Source: a virus
IMG/VR virus record: IMGVR_UViG_3300008740_000009
Coordinates: 1-60,300 of that record
DNA length: 60,300 bases
Direction: 5' to 3' (one strand)
Both the position numbers and the translations under genes were made by a program. The notes under the pieces were generated by a model. That model was not told where the DNA came from. It saw nothing but the letters and a program-made list of their open reading frames with translations, and ran no database searches. Of this stretch, positions 23,613-32,165 are shown piece after piece. Positions within the stretch are counted from its first letter, which is position 1. The number at the start of each line of letters is the position of its first letter.

Positions 23613-24722
23613 ATGGCATCAACAGCAAAAAACTACGAACTAACTTTTAATGGTGACGACGCTCTGATTGCCAAACAACTTCAGACCATCATCACCGACT
23701 CAGAAAGTCTTGCTTCAAAAGAGCTTATAAAATTGTCTGCCGCGCTAGAAAGAGAGCGTGCCGCAGAACGAATGCACAACAATAAGGTCTCTGCTAGGTC
23801 GGCTATCTATACCCGAGCCCAGCAACGCCTTGCTGCCAAGGAGGCAGAGTACGACCGTGCCAGAGCGAGAACGCGTGCTGCCAGACAAAAGCTTATGGAC
23901 CGAAGTTCAAAGTCTTCTCAGGCAAGAGACCGAGCGGAAAGGTGTGAGCGAGCTATTGCGCAGATAAAAAGGCGCTTGGAGTTGAACGGAGAAATCTACA
24001 CAGAGGATGGTTTCGAAAAAAGAGCGTTGATGATTCGTTTCATTGAGGGTCTCATCGATACGCGTGTCCCAATCAAGTTCTCCACAATCAGTGCAGATGA
24101 GCAAAAACTAACTTGGAGAACTAACGATATCTTCATAAAAGATGGTTTCGGATCTGTTCTCCCACACAACTTTGGTAAATTTGATTGCTCTGTAACTTAC
24201 AACGGTGACCCCGTTCGAGGAAACCGAGTCACTGTATACTGCAAAAGCGTTAACCCGGATGAGGGTAACAGGAGAAACTATCCGCACCCACATCTAAACG
24301 AGCATGGTGCAGCATGCCTAGGCAATATCCAACCCACCCTAATACAAGATATGGGTGTTAAGGATATCGCTAAAGTAATCGAAACGCTCACGGACTTTCT
24401 ACAACATTATAATAGAGAGAACCCGTACGTACACTTATCTGCGTGGTGCCCAAACAGATGGGACAACGCTGTATGTGAGTCAGGGAACCACATCATGGCG
24501 GATTGTGAGTGTCCTAGATGCAACGAATGCGGAACTATCCAAGAACAAGAAGACCTTAGCGGCTGTGGTCACTGCCATAGCTGCTGCATGGTTCATCACG
24601 TTCATCCGATAAACCCGCCAGCATCATATAGAGGAATAAACGGAACACCCTGCATCTCAAGAAACGAGTATGCAGCCCGTTTCGCTCAACAACAAACCAA
24701 TCCAGGAGGAACTAATGACTAA
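23613..24722 (+). CDS. E2-like conjugating enzyme with C-terminal Cys/His-rich module
   Basis: A 369-residue protein. Residues 30-125 form a long Arg/Ala/Glu-rich coiled coil. Residues about 150-270 match an E2/UBC fold ending in YPHPHLNEHGAACLG, where Cys235 sits like the E2 catalytic Cys behind an HPH flap. Residues 298-331 hold CECPRCNEC and CGHCHSCC plus several His, enough for two zinc sites as in a RING or treble-clef module. It would take the activated tag from the E1-like enzyme and pass it to targets. Its end overlaps the JAMM gene by eight bases. Confidence 0.78.
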   Translation: MASTAKNYELTFNGDDALIAKQLQTIITDSESLASKELIKLSAALERERAAERMHNNKVSARSAIYTRAQQRLAAKEAEYDRARARTRAARQKLMDRSSKSSQARDRAERCERAIAQIKRRLELNGEIYTEDGFEKRALMIRFIEGLIDTRVPIKFSTISADEQKLTWRTNDIFIKDGFGSVLPHNFGKFDCSVTYNGDPVRGNRVTVYCKSVNPDEGNRRNYPHPHLNEHGAACLGNIQPTLIQDMGVKDIAKVIETLTDFLQHYNRENPYVHLSAWCPNRWDNAVCESGNHIMADCECPRCNECGTIQEQEDLSGCGHCHSCCMVHHVHPINPPASYRGINGTPCISRNEYAARFAQQQTNPGGTND

Positions 24723-25734
24723 AGTTCTAACAAAGCCAACCGTCCGATTTACACAAAAAGCATATCAACAAATGACAGCATTGACTGATGAGTGCCCAAT
24801 TGAGATATCAGCAATTGGTATTATTGCCACAGATGCTCAACGAAATGAGTGGGGCATTAAAGAGCCTTTCTATGTTCTAGAATTCTATGTTCCAGACCAA
24901 GAGTGCACTGGGGGCAGTACTGTCTTCGATATGGACTCTTATGCAGATGTGTCTTTGGAGCTTAGGGACCAGGGGATAAGTTCAGACCAAATCTGTGTAT
25001 GGTGGCACTCCCATGTAAATATGGATACCGGTCATTCCGGAACAGACGAGAAACAAATTGAAGAATTCAATTTTGATAAGGTCTGTATTAGCGTAATCTC
25101 CAACAAAAAGAGAGACCTCAATGTCCGGGTAGATATGTACAACCCGTTCAGGTTTTCCTTTGAAAAGTGTGGATGGTCTGTTGATCAGGTAAGCATCTTG
25201 GAGGACGGCTGGGCAAAGGAGATGGTTGAAGACCACGTCTCTCGACCCGCGCCTACGCAACTAAATGTTGTCAAACACACAAGAAAGTACACTACCGGTT
25301 CATACACGGGAAAAGTAAACGGCCACCAGAGCTTCTTCGGCCACTGGGACGACGACTACATCGGCTGGGACGGCGGTCATCAAAGCAAAGAAGCTGGAGA
25401 CGACAAAAGCGAAAGCGCTTCGGACGAAGATGACTTGATCGCGAATGTTGAGTACGTAAAAGAGTCTCTGCGGTTGCCCGATGAACTAGAGCTTCTGGCA
25501 GAACTCTACGAAGAAAACATCGTAGATCTTACAGAGGTCATTGAATATCACTCTAAGTGGTACGCAAAAGAAATGAGCACAGAGGAAATTTTGGATGAGT
25601 TGTCTGGACTGTACTACGACGTCGGAAGCAAAAAGGACGACGAAGAACAGGACGATGAAGTCCAGAAAATCCTAGCAGCAGAGTTTGGAGAAGACGACGA
25701 GGATGAAGATGAGCCGGTTGGGGTGGCAGTATGA
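24715..25734 (+). CDS. JAMM/MPN (JAB) metalloprotease
   Basis: A 339-residue protein. The JAMM motif is exact: Glu30 (EISAIG), then His98-Ser-His100 followed by Ser108 and Asp111 (HSHVNMDTGHSGTD). Such enzymes cut isopeptide or peptide bonds after Gly-Gly, so it could mature the Ubl by removing Arg-Gln or deconjugate it. Residues 190-339 are an acidic extension with a Gly/His-rich patch and helices, not part of the protease fold. GGAGGAACTA precedes ATG 24715. It overlaps the E2-like and E1-like genes. Confidence 0.9.
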   Translation: MTKVLTKPTVRFTQKAYQQMTALTDECPIEISAIGIIATDAQRNEWGIKEPFYVLEFYVPDQECTGGSTVFDMDSYADVSLELRDQGISSDQICVWWHSHVNMDTGHSGTDEKQIEEFNFDKVCISVISNKKRDLNVRVDMYNPFRFSFEKCGWSVDQVSILEDGWAKEMVEDHVSRPAPTQLNVVKHTRKYTTGSYTGKVNGHQSFFGHWDDDYIGWDGGHQSKEAGDDKSESASDEDDLIANVEYVKESLRLPDELELLAELYEENIVDLTEVIEYHSKWYAKEMSTEEILDELSGLYYDVGSKKDDEEQDDEVQKILAAEFGEDDEDEDEPVGVAV

Positions 25735-26396
25735 TTGATACCACACGCCAGTCCGGAATTATCCCAGACGAAATCGTACAGAACCGCTCTGTAGCTATTG
25801 TTGGCGCAGGGGCTATTGGGTCCCATGTTGCTGAAGCCTTGTGCAAGATGGGTATTCGAAAGATACGCATCTATGACTTTGACGATGTCGAGTCTCACAA
25901 CGTAGCCAATCAAGGCTATTTCGTGACCGAAATTGGGTATAAGAAATGTGAAGCCTTGCAGCAACGGCTATCGGAAGGAACCGGTGCGGAAATCATCGCT
26001 GAAGACAGGAAGTTCGAGGGGGGTGAAACCTTCCAAGAAGACTATGTAATCTCAGCAGTGGACAATATGTCTGCTCGCTCAGATATCTGGTCAAGCTTTC
26101 TTGTAAGCAGCGGAGCAAAGTATTTCCTGGACGGTCGTATGGGAGCGCGTGAAGGATCTGTCTTCTATGTAGACAAATCAAATGCAAACAGCGTTTCCTA
26201 CTACGACCAAAGTCTGTTTCCTGACGAAGAAGCGGTGCAGCTACCGTGCACAGAAAAAAGCACAATTTTCTGCGCATATGGCATTTCAAGTATTATTTGT
26301 GCTCTCGTTGCCAAAAGTATTATCGGTGATGAGATAAATTATTCAGTGGATGTAGACTTCCTCAACTTCCACTTAAATCGCAATTCTGCGAGCTAG
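25731..26396 (+). CDS. ThiF/E1-like adenylating enzyme
   Basis: A 221-residue E1/ThiF/MoeB-fold protein: nucleotide loop VGAGAIGSHV (residues 24-33), IYDFDDVESHN (acidic, metal and ATP), then SAVDNMSAR. In place of the usual NxxRQ arginine finger it has NVANQ. PCTEKSTIFC (Cys173 and Cys181) offers candidate thioester cysteines. It is shorter than cellular E1s and lacks a ubiquitin-fold domain, as in minimal bacterial enzymes. It would adenylate the Ubl C-terminus. The ATG overlaps the JAMM stop (ATGA). Confidence 0.88.
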   Translation: MIDTTRQSGIIPDEIVQNRSVAIVGAGAIGSHVAEALCKMGIRKIRIYDFDDVESHNVANQGYFVTEIGYKKCEALQQRLSEGTGAEIIAEDRKFEGGETFQEDYVISAVDNMSARSDIWSSFLVSSGAKYFLDGRMGAREGSVFYVDKSNANSVSYYDQSLFPDEEAVQLPCTEKSTIFCAYGISSIICALVAKSIIGDEINYSVDVDFLNFHLNRNSAS

Positions 26397-26415
26397 CTTA
26401 TAAAAATTTTATAAG
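26397..26415. repeat. Perfect 19-base palindrome
   Basis: CTTATAAAA, one A, then TTTTATAAG, immediately after the E1-like stop and ten bases before the next ribosome binding site. It could act as an operator or a weak RNA hairpin. Confidence 0.55.
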
Positions 26416-26427
26416 AGGAGATGTGTT

Positions 26428-27249
26428 ATGGCTACCAACGATAACAACCAAGGTCAGAAGACTGGCCCAAACAAGTCCAAATGGAAGCTTCCCGGTATGG
26501 GGCAAGCTATGCTGAATCTGATTGACCCGGAGCGGGCACCAGATGTTATTACTATTACTTATAATAACGTTGTCACGCGGATGCTCCGTGTGGTGGACCC
26601 CGATACCAAGGCGGTTTACTACTCAGGTGTTCCAGAGTACAGCGATGGGAAGCGGACTTGGCAATGCAAGTTCGGGTTCACTCTGTCCTGCGATGGTTAC
26701 TTCGACGGCTCTGCCGCGTTGAACTTCATCACCAGGGGTGGGTGGAAGCGTGGTTCCAAGAAGCCTACCAAGGCTGAAAAGGCCCGAGCCCGTGAGGAGT
26801 TCATCTGTGCGTTTCTTTCGTGTGCTATCAAGTACCGAGACGCCAAAGAGAAGCCTCACAACTTCGAAGCCCTGAAGGACTTGGTTGCAAGCGGCACCGG
26901 CCTCTCTGTGGAGGAGGGGGTGATGGATGAGACCACCACAAAGGCGTTGGGCCTGATGGGTGTTCCATTCTATCTTTCCGACCTCGCGGAAAAGCGGGGC
27001 CTGAAATTGGTTGTTGATGTTCCTGAATACATCGCTCAGTTTGTTCAGCCCACCTACGCCAAGTGCGTTGAGGGTGCCTGGGACAGCGAGAGTAGTCAGG
27101 TAGCCATTACATCTGCTCTGTCAACTGCACAGACCTCTTTGATGAGGGAGCATGGGTTCAGGTTTAAGAAGGTTCGTCAGTATGCCGTGAAGGCCGCTGC
27201 ACCGAAGCATTCCAAGACCCCAAGCAACAATGTGGTTGAAGGTCAGTAA
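26428..27249 (+). CDS. Unknown protein downstream of the E1-like gene (273 aa)
   Basis: A 273-residue basic protein with no recognised domain. The N-terminal 20 residues are polar and probably disordered; the centre (TWQCKFGFTLSCDGYF) looks beta-rich and the second half helical. AGAGGAGATGTGTT precedes the ATG. It is the last gene before a strong terminator and so ends the transcript that begins with the E2-like gene, making it a candidate partner or substrate of the conjugation cassette. That role is inference from position. Confidence 0.65.
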   Translation: MATNDNNQGQKTGPNKSKWKLPGMGQAMLNLIDPERAPDVITITYNNVVTRMLRVVDPDTKAVYYSGVPEYSDGKRTWQCKFGFTLSCDGYFDGSAALNFITRGGWKRGSKKPTKAEKARAREEFICAFLSCAIKYRDAKEKPHNFEALKDLVASGTGLSVEEGVMDETTTKALGLMGVPFYLSDLAEKRGLKLVVDVPEYIAQFVQPTYAKCVEGAWDSESSQVAITSALSTAQTSLMREHGFRFKKVRQYAVKAAAPKHSKTPSNNVVEGQ

Positions 27250-27260
27250 TATTCTATGTT

Positions 27261-27309
27261 AGTGGTGGGGGCGTGACTTTTGTCGCGTCCCCACCCTACT
27301 CTGTTTTTT
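27261..27309 (+). terminator. Strong terminator after the cassette
   Basis: A 14-bp stem (GGTGGGGGCGTGAC with GTCGCGTCCCCACC) around a TTTT loop; a T6 tract lies eight bases later. It separates the Ubl cassette from the operator-bound gene at 27463. Confidence 0.75.
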
Positions 27310-27317
27310 ATCATTAA

Positions 27318-27358
27318 TGACAAGTGGGTGGTTGTCAGTGACAACCCCAAAGCTGTCA
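27318..27358. promoter_or_regulatory. Two tandem TGACAA-N8-YTGTCA operators
   Basis: Site 1 (27318-27337) is TGACAA, eight bases, TTGTCA. Site 2 (27339-27358) is TGACAA, eight bases, CTGTCA. Their centres are 21 bases apart, two helical turns, so two dimers could bind the same face of DNA. Confidence 0.75.
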
Positions 27359-27396
27359 CAGAAATCCAGGTTTAACGGCTACTTACAGCAGATATC

Positions 27397-27430
27397 TGGT
27401 ATAAGTGTGTTGACAACCAAATGTCTGTCA
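27397..27430 (+). promoter_or_regulatory. TGGTATAAG promoter with operator over the start point
   Basis: The -10 element TGGTATAAG is at 27397-27405. A third operator, TGACAA-N8-CTGTCA, lies at 27411-27430, covering the expected transcription start. Binding there should repress the gene at 27463. Confidence 0.7.
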
Positions 27431-27462
27431 CCCTAACACACTTATTCCCCGAAGGAGGTTTA

Positions 27463-28533
27463 ATGGCAGCACATGAGCTTTTGAACATCCGGGCTGAACC
27501 TCACATCCAAGTGGTTTGCCATCCTACCTCAAATACCAGTCGCTGGTCTAGAAATGATTTCATAGACCCTGTAGATGGTGCTCCCTGGGATGAGCAAGAT
27601 TTAACACCAATTGAACGTGGGCACGTATACCTTTGGAAAGAGGACAACGAAGCCTGGGTACATATCTATATGCCTTTTAGAATAATGGATGCTGAAACAG
27701 CTACCCTTCTGAAGGGATGTAAAACATACCGAAGTACACCACCCTTCGTAACAGGTAAACAATATGCGCTAGACAAGTTAGCCAGAAACCCTAAAAGCTG
27801 CTTACATACATTTAAGTTTACTAGAGAGTTTCTGACTACCTTTAGAAGTCGTATAGCCAGTCTTGGTGGGTTACTTGAGAAAGATGAAGTAGATGTAACT
27901 TCACTCATAGGTGGTATCCAAGAAGCTAGAGCAACCGTTCAGGAAACATCCAACGGTATTGCACTGCTAAGAGAAAAGTATTGTTCAGCATCAGGGGACC
28001 CTGTTGACTCAAATGAAAAACTACAGGAAGCCCTAACAGCATTCTCCAATTCAAGGGAGAGGCTGGTATCCATAGGAGAAGAAAGAGTAATCCTAGGGAA
28101 GATGCTTGGAAGATTAAAGTTAGAGGCTGGTAGAAAGACAGCCTATATAGAAGCGAATGAGTGGTTTACGACTCTAACAACTGAAATGGACACCCTAAGA
28201 AGGACAGACTTTGACAGGTTAGAGAGAGAAGCTATTCACAAGCATAGAAGAGACTCTGGAGAGATTGCTACTACTGCCAGACCCTCAACCTTAATGGCTC
28301 TGGGAACAGAGCTTCAGAACCTGAAGCAGTACTATCCCAGTCTACAAAAGTTGACGGCAGTCTCTGACCAAATCTGGTTAGAGCTACCAGGGATTAAGAT
28401 ACAACTGCTACCAGATGGTTCTGTAACGGTTGTTGGGGACCCTGCGGCATTAAAACCTTTCATTGATGGATCTACATCAGTAAAGGCGCAGGGTAGGAGG
28501 AGAAGAGCAATCTATACAAAAGGAGATGAGTAA
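27463..28533 (+). CDS. Unknown coiled-coil protein flanked by operators (356 aa)
   Basis: A 356-residue protein of unknown function. Residues 1-120 are mixed alpha/beta with several His and Trp, 120-270 form charged helices, and the end is strongly basic (RRRRAIY). GAAGGAGGTTTA fixes ATG 27463. It is bracketed by the TGACAA-N8-TTGTCA operators, with one over its promoter, so it is tightly regulated, perhaps by itself or by the ParB-like protein downstream. Codons here look more A/T-rich than in the adjoining genes, a possible sign of separate acquisition. Confidence 0.7.
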   Translation: MAAHELLNIRAEPHIQVVCHPTSNTSRWSRNDFIDPVDGAPWDEQDLTPIERGHVYLWKEDNEAWVHIYMPFRIMDAETATLLKGCKTYRSTPPFVTGKQYALDKLARNPKSCLHTFKFTREFLTTFRSRIASLGGLLEKDEVDVTSLIGGIQEARATVQETSNGIALLREKYCSASGDPVDSNEKLQEALTAFSNSRERLVSIGEERVILGKMLGRLKLEAGRKTAYIEANEWFTTLTTEMDTLRRTDFDRLEREAIHKHRRDSGEIATTARPSTLMALGTELQNLKQYYPSLQKLTAVSDQIWLELPGIKIQLLPDGSVTVVGDPAALKPFIDGSTSVKAQGRRRRAIYTKGDE

Positions 28534-28540
28534 GGATGGG

Positions 28541-28560
28541 TGACAATAACTCTGTTGTCA
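28541..28560. promoter_or_regulatory. TGACAA-N8-TTGTCA operator
   Basis: A perfect copy with spacer TAACTCTG, eight bases after the stop of the 356-residue gene. Including the flanking G and C, the repeat arms extend to GTGACAA and TTGTCAC. Confidence 0.75.
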
Positions 28561-28615
28561 CCTACCGCCGAGCGGAAAACATCCTCTAAATATAGGTAAA
28601 CACTATGTTTTCAGT

Positions 28616-28655
28616 TGACAGGCAGGACTTGTCATTGACAATAAGTATGTTGTCA
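28616..28655. promoter_or_regulatory. Operator pair upstream of the ParB-like gene
   Basis: A perfect site at 28636-28655 (TGACAA, TAAGTATG, TTGTCA) and an imperfect site at 28616-28634 (TGACAG, seven bases, TTGTCA). The spacer of the perfect site matches that at 28541 in six of eight bases. The pair lies about 150 bases before the ParB-like start; the rest of 28534-28803 holds no convincing gene. Confidence 0.7.
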
Positions 28656-28803
28656 AAAAGCATGTTTGCTGAGACCTTTGGGTGGATATTGCTACAAAAG
28701 GTAAAACTAGAGGATTATTACTATTGCTCGGCTATTGCGGTATTATCCCGTAGTAATATCAACTTAATAATACAATCACTGAGATCGAAGTAAGGAGAAA
28801 CTA

Positions 28804-29724
28804 ATGACGCAGCGTCAACTACGTCTGAAGAAGTTTAATTTTGACGACATTGAGAGAAACGCAGACGGCTTCCAGAATTGTCGGAAGGCTAATGCATTCG
28901 AGGTCGCAGAGCTACGCGACTCTATTAAGCGGGACGGCCTTCTGAACCCGCCCATCGTCCGAGTATATAAGGACGAGGATGGGGCTGAGAGGCTGGTTCT
29001 GCTCGCAGGTTATCGTCGTTATCAAGCTATTTCTGAGGAGCGTGCTGCTCTAAAGGAGGCGAACGAGGATACAAGTAAATTCTATGACCAAATCCAGTGC
29101 TCGGTATTTACCGGGTCCTTGGAAGAGGCTCTCGCGCTAAACCTGAGTGAAAATATGCAGCGAAGTTCGCTGAATCACGCAGACCAGTGTGAGGCGATTG
29201 CCAAGCTCGTTGATCGAGTTGGGCATCAGGAAGAGGTGGCAGCTATGCTATCTGTTTCACAGCCTCAGGTAAGTGTCATGACCTCGACCTACCGAGGTTT
29301 GTGCAAGGAGGCTTTTGAAGCTCTGCGACACGGGAACATCCGACTTACCCAGGCTAAGAAGCTGTCACGGGTATTGAAGGAAGATGGAACTCCTGATGTT
29401 GCTAAGCAGACAGAGATTCTTGAGCAGATCTTGACTACGGAAGACAAGGGAATCCCTGCAACCGAGCAGCGGAAGCGAGCAAAGACCTACAGGTCTAAGC
29501 GAGAAGTTGAAGAACTTCGTACTCTCTTGGCGACCGCTGATGCTGACGGTGTTGATGAAGAACATCGTCGTTCCTTGGCCCAAGTAATCCGTTGGTACTT
29601 TTGTGAGCTAGATACGGAAGATATGTTGTATCGAGTTGACGAGGCCGATGGTGTGGTCGTTGAGGAAGAAGCCCCAGCACCCGTGAAGAAAAAGCGTCGA
29701 AAGAAGATTCGAGTAGGCGAATAA
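28804..29724 (+). CDS. ParB/KorB-like DNA-binding protein
   Basis: A 306-residue protein with the ParB N-terminal domain (ELRDSIKRDGLLNPPIV, then LLAGYRRYQA like the CTP-binding GxRR motif, then LNLSENMQRSSL) and a central helix-turn-helix (EVAAMLSVSQPQVSVM). The C-terminal part is helical and ends in a Lys/Arg-rich tail. ParB-family proteins bind inverted repeats and can spread or silence. The operators at 27.3-28.7 kb are its obvious candidate sites. AAGGAGAAACTA precedes the ATG. Confidence 0.85.
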   Translation: MTQRQLRLKKFNFDDIERNADGFQNCRKANAFEVAELRDSIKRDGLLNPPIVRVYKDEDGAERLVLLAGYRRYQAISEERAALKEANEDTSKFYDQIQCSVFTGSLEEALALNLSENMQRSSLNHADQCEAIAKLVDRVGHQEEVAAMLSVSQPQVSVMTSTYRGLCKEAFEALRHGNIRLTQAKKLSRVLKEDGTPDVAKQTEILEQILTTEDKGIPATEQRKRAKTYRSKREVEELRTLLATADADGVDEEHRRSLAQVIRWYFCELDTEDMLYRVDEADGVVVEEEAPAPVKKKRRKKIRVGE

Positions 29725-31302
29725 ATGAGGTCGGTCGAAGAACTCGACCTTCTGATTCGTGCTGCCTACCCGGCCATCTTTGTAGTTTCCTACGAAGAAG
29801 GTCGGGTAGAGCAGTGCTTATCAGGAATAATCGAGAGACGGAACAACAAGCAGGGGTTGAATTCCAAATTACATGTTTGGTCAATCACTGAAGGTTGCCG
29901 TTGCGGTGAAAATGTTCTTTCAGAACTCGACGGACCTCTAGATGTTCTGGATTATATCCAGGGGTATAGAGAATCCGGCGTATTCCTATTACGAGACTTT
30001 GCTAATTTTCTTAACACCGGACCAGAGTATTTGGTTCAGCGTAAGCTGAGAGATACCCTTTCTAATCTAGGCCCAGGAATCAACATCGTTATTGTTGACT
30101 CTGAGCTTGAGATCCCGCCTCGGTTAGAGAAGCTTATTGCAGTAGTTGATTTTGATCTACCAAGTATTCAAGAGCTAAACGGGACAGCACATCTTTTGAT
30201 GGCCGACTGTGCAGCCACGGCAACCTTGCAAGAGGACGCTAGAAACAACATGGTGGACATTGGGTCAAACGCAGCACTCGGACTAACATTGGCTGAAGCC
30301 GAAAACGTCTTTGCGAAGTCTCTAGCCCATGCGAGCATGCTCGACCCCCAAATAATCATTGAGGAGAAAAAGCACATCATCCGAAAGAGTGGGGTGCTCC
30401 AGTTCTACGATGTTGACAGAGACATGAACTCTGTTGGGGGGCTTGAGAATCTGAAGAAGTGGCTGCACCAACGGGGCGGCTCGTTCAGTGAAGAAGCACG
30501 AGAGTACGGACTACCTAACCCACGCGGAGTTCTTATTGTAGGAATCCCAGGAACAGGTAAAAGCCTTGTCTCAAAGTGCATCGGACATGATTGGGGTATG
30601 CCCGTCTTAAGGATGGATGTAGGCTCGCTATTTGGCTCGCTAGTTGGTCAATCAGAAGCGAACATGCGAAAAGCCCTTAAAACTGCTGAGGCCTTAGCGC
30701 CTTGTGTCTTGTGGATTGACGAGCTTGAGAAAAGCCTAGGAAGTTCTACAGGAGTCTCCGATAGTGGGACGACCGCAAGGGTCTTCGGTTCCTTCCTGAG
30801 TTGGATGCAAGAAAAGACATCTCCGGTGTTCGTCGTTGCAACAGCAAATGATGTATCGGCACTTCCACCAGAGATGTTGCGTAAAGGTCGCTTTGATGAG
30901 CTGTTTTTCGTAGATCTTCCGGGGGAAGAAGACCGGGAGTCTATTATCAATATCCATCTTGGTAGATACGGTAGAGACCCTTCCGTTTTAACTGGGGATT
31001 ACCCCGGACATGACACTGGAATGGCCGCACTAGTCGATGCCACAGATGGTTTCTCTGGCGCTGAGCTAGAGCAAATTATTATTGATGGTATGTATAAAGC
31101 TTTTCCTGAAGGAAGAGATCCTACAGCAGACGACTACCTATCAGCCGCTGTTAACACAGTTCCACTTTCCGCCACTATGGAGACTCAAATTGAGGGCCTG
31201 CGTAAATGGGCGGCTGGTCGAGCTATAATGGCAAACGACAACTCCCAAAAGGAGATTCGTAAACCATCGAGTAAAAAGACCAGAAGGAGAATCATGAGTT
31301 GA
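29725..31302 (+). CDS. Ycf46-type AAA+ ATPase
   Basis: A 525-residue AAA+ protein. The N-terminal 220 residues resemble the Ycf46 pre-AAA region. The ATPase domain has Walker A GIPGTGKS, Walker B VLWIDELEKSL and the second region of homology LPPEMLRKGRFDELFFVDLPG with its arginine. Relatives occur in plastids, cyanobacteria and phages; proposed roles involve protein remodelling. The start overlaps the ParB-like stop (TAAATG). It is followed directly by the RecA-like gene. Confidence 0.85.
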   Translation: MRSVEELDLLIRAAYPAIFVVSYEEGRVEQCLSGIIERRNNKQGLNSKLHVWSITEGCRCGENVLSELDGPLDVLDYIQGYRESGVFLLRDFANFLNTGPEYLVQRKLRDTLSNLGPGINIVIVDSELEIPPRLEKLIAVVDFDLPSIQELNGTAHLLMADCAATATLQEDARNNMVDIGSNAALGLTLAEAENVFAKSLAHASMLDPQIIIEEKKHIIRKSGVLQFYDVDRDMNSVGGLENLKKWLHQRGGSFSEEAREYGLPNPRGVLIVGIPGTGKSLVSKCIGHDWGMPVLRMDVGSLFGSLVGQSEANMRKALKTAEALAPCVLWIDELEKSLGSSTGVSDSGTTARVFGSFLSWMQEKTSPVFVVATANDVSALPPEMLRKGRFDELFFVDLPGEEDRESIINIHLGRYGRDPSVLTGDYPGHDTGMAALVDATDGFSGAELEQIIIDGMYKAFPEGRDPTADDYLSAAVNTVPLSATMETQIEGLRKWAAGRAIMANDNSQKEIRKPSSKKTRRRIMS

Positions 31303-32165
31303 AGAAGTTTCGCACTGGGGTATGCCAGTTAGATGAGGCACTGTTTGGGGGGTTCCCGATTGGTGTGTCTGAGATTGTGGGTGGTGATGCTTGCGGCAAA
31401 ACCTCCCTATGCCTTAGTGTGATGCGTGAAGCTTCAATTGATGGTCACCCGACTGCTCTTGTCTACACAGAAGGCTTGCCCGACAAAGTATATTTTAGTG
31501 ACGCTGGTCCTACGGACTGCGTAGTCGTGTCACCAAGGTTTGGGGAGGCAGCTATTGAAGCTGCTTTCTCTGCCTTGGTGCACGGCGCTAAAGTTGTCGT
31601 TATCGACAGCATTTCCAACCTAGAAACATTTACTGAATTGAATTACGCTGTAGGCTCAAGAGAGCCTTATGCACAGAAAAAGCTTGTTTTTCATGGCCTC
31701 TCCACCCTACGTGAAGAAGCTATTGCGAAGGAAGCGCTCGTGCTTGTTACAAGCCAGCTTCGGGTTCCAATTGGTGCTCTGGTGCCGACACCTGTCTCAT
31801 CCTTTGAGGGTGTACTTAATAATATATGTGACACCAGGGTTCGTAATCGGAGGGACCAGATAAGAACAGAATATGGGGAATTGGCTTACGCAAAGATAGA
31901 ATTTTCTGTGTTTAGATCGTTGAGCGCACCGCCAGGAAGCAACGCATATGGATTCATATTTAACCAGAAAGGTTTTGACCGGAACTTTGAGCTTCTGAGG
32001 GCTCTGATTGCTAGTGACACACTGCGTCAATCTGGGGCTTACTTTGTTGATCCTGAGGGAAATAACTTAGGTCCAGGGTACTACGAAGCCGCTGAGCAAG
32101 TCGGCCAAAATTTTAACAGTTACTGGAGGAGACTCTATGGAAGTCAAAGTGATAGTGAACCCTGA
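31299..32165 (+). CDS. RecA-like ATPase
   Basis: A 288-residue RecA-fold protein: LFGGFPIGVSEIVGGDACGKTSL contains the RecA-type entry to Walker A (GGDACGKTS), then VVVIDSISNLE as Walker B and LVLVTSQLR as the strand with the sensor Gln. TTG is the start, overlapping the upstream stop (TTGA), with AAGGAG before it. It is shorter than bacterial RecA and lacks its long C-terminal domain. It could act in recombination or as a partner ATPase for the neighbouring AAA protein. Confidence 0.8.
   Translation: MKKFRTGVCQLDEALFGGFPIGVSEIVGGDACGKTSLCLSVMREASIDGHPTALVYTEGLPDKVYFSDAGPTDCVVVSPRFGEAAIEAAFSALVHGAKVVVIDSISNLETFTELNYAVGSREPYAQKKLVFHGLSTLREEAIAKEALVLVTSQLRVPIGALVPTPVSSFEGVLNNICDTRVRNRRDQIRTEYGELAYAKIEFSVFRSLSAPPGSNAYGFIFNQKGFDRNFELLRALIASDTLRQSGAYFVDPEGNNLGPGYYEAAEQVGQNFNSYWRRLYGSQSDSEP

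Noticed and set aside
28605-28793. A 62-codon + strand frame between the operators and the ParB-like gene
   Set aside because: It runs through two operator sites, has no ribosome binding site and does not look like a folded protein; the region is better explained as regulatory.
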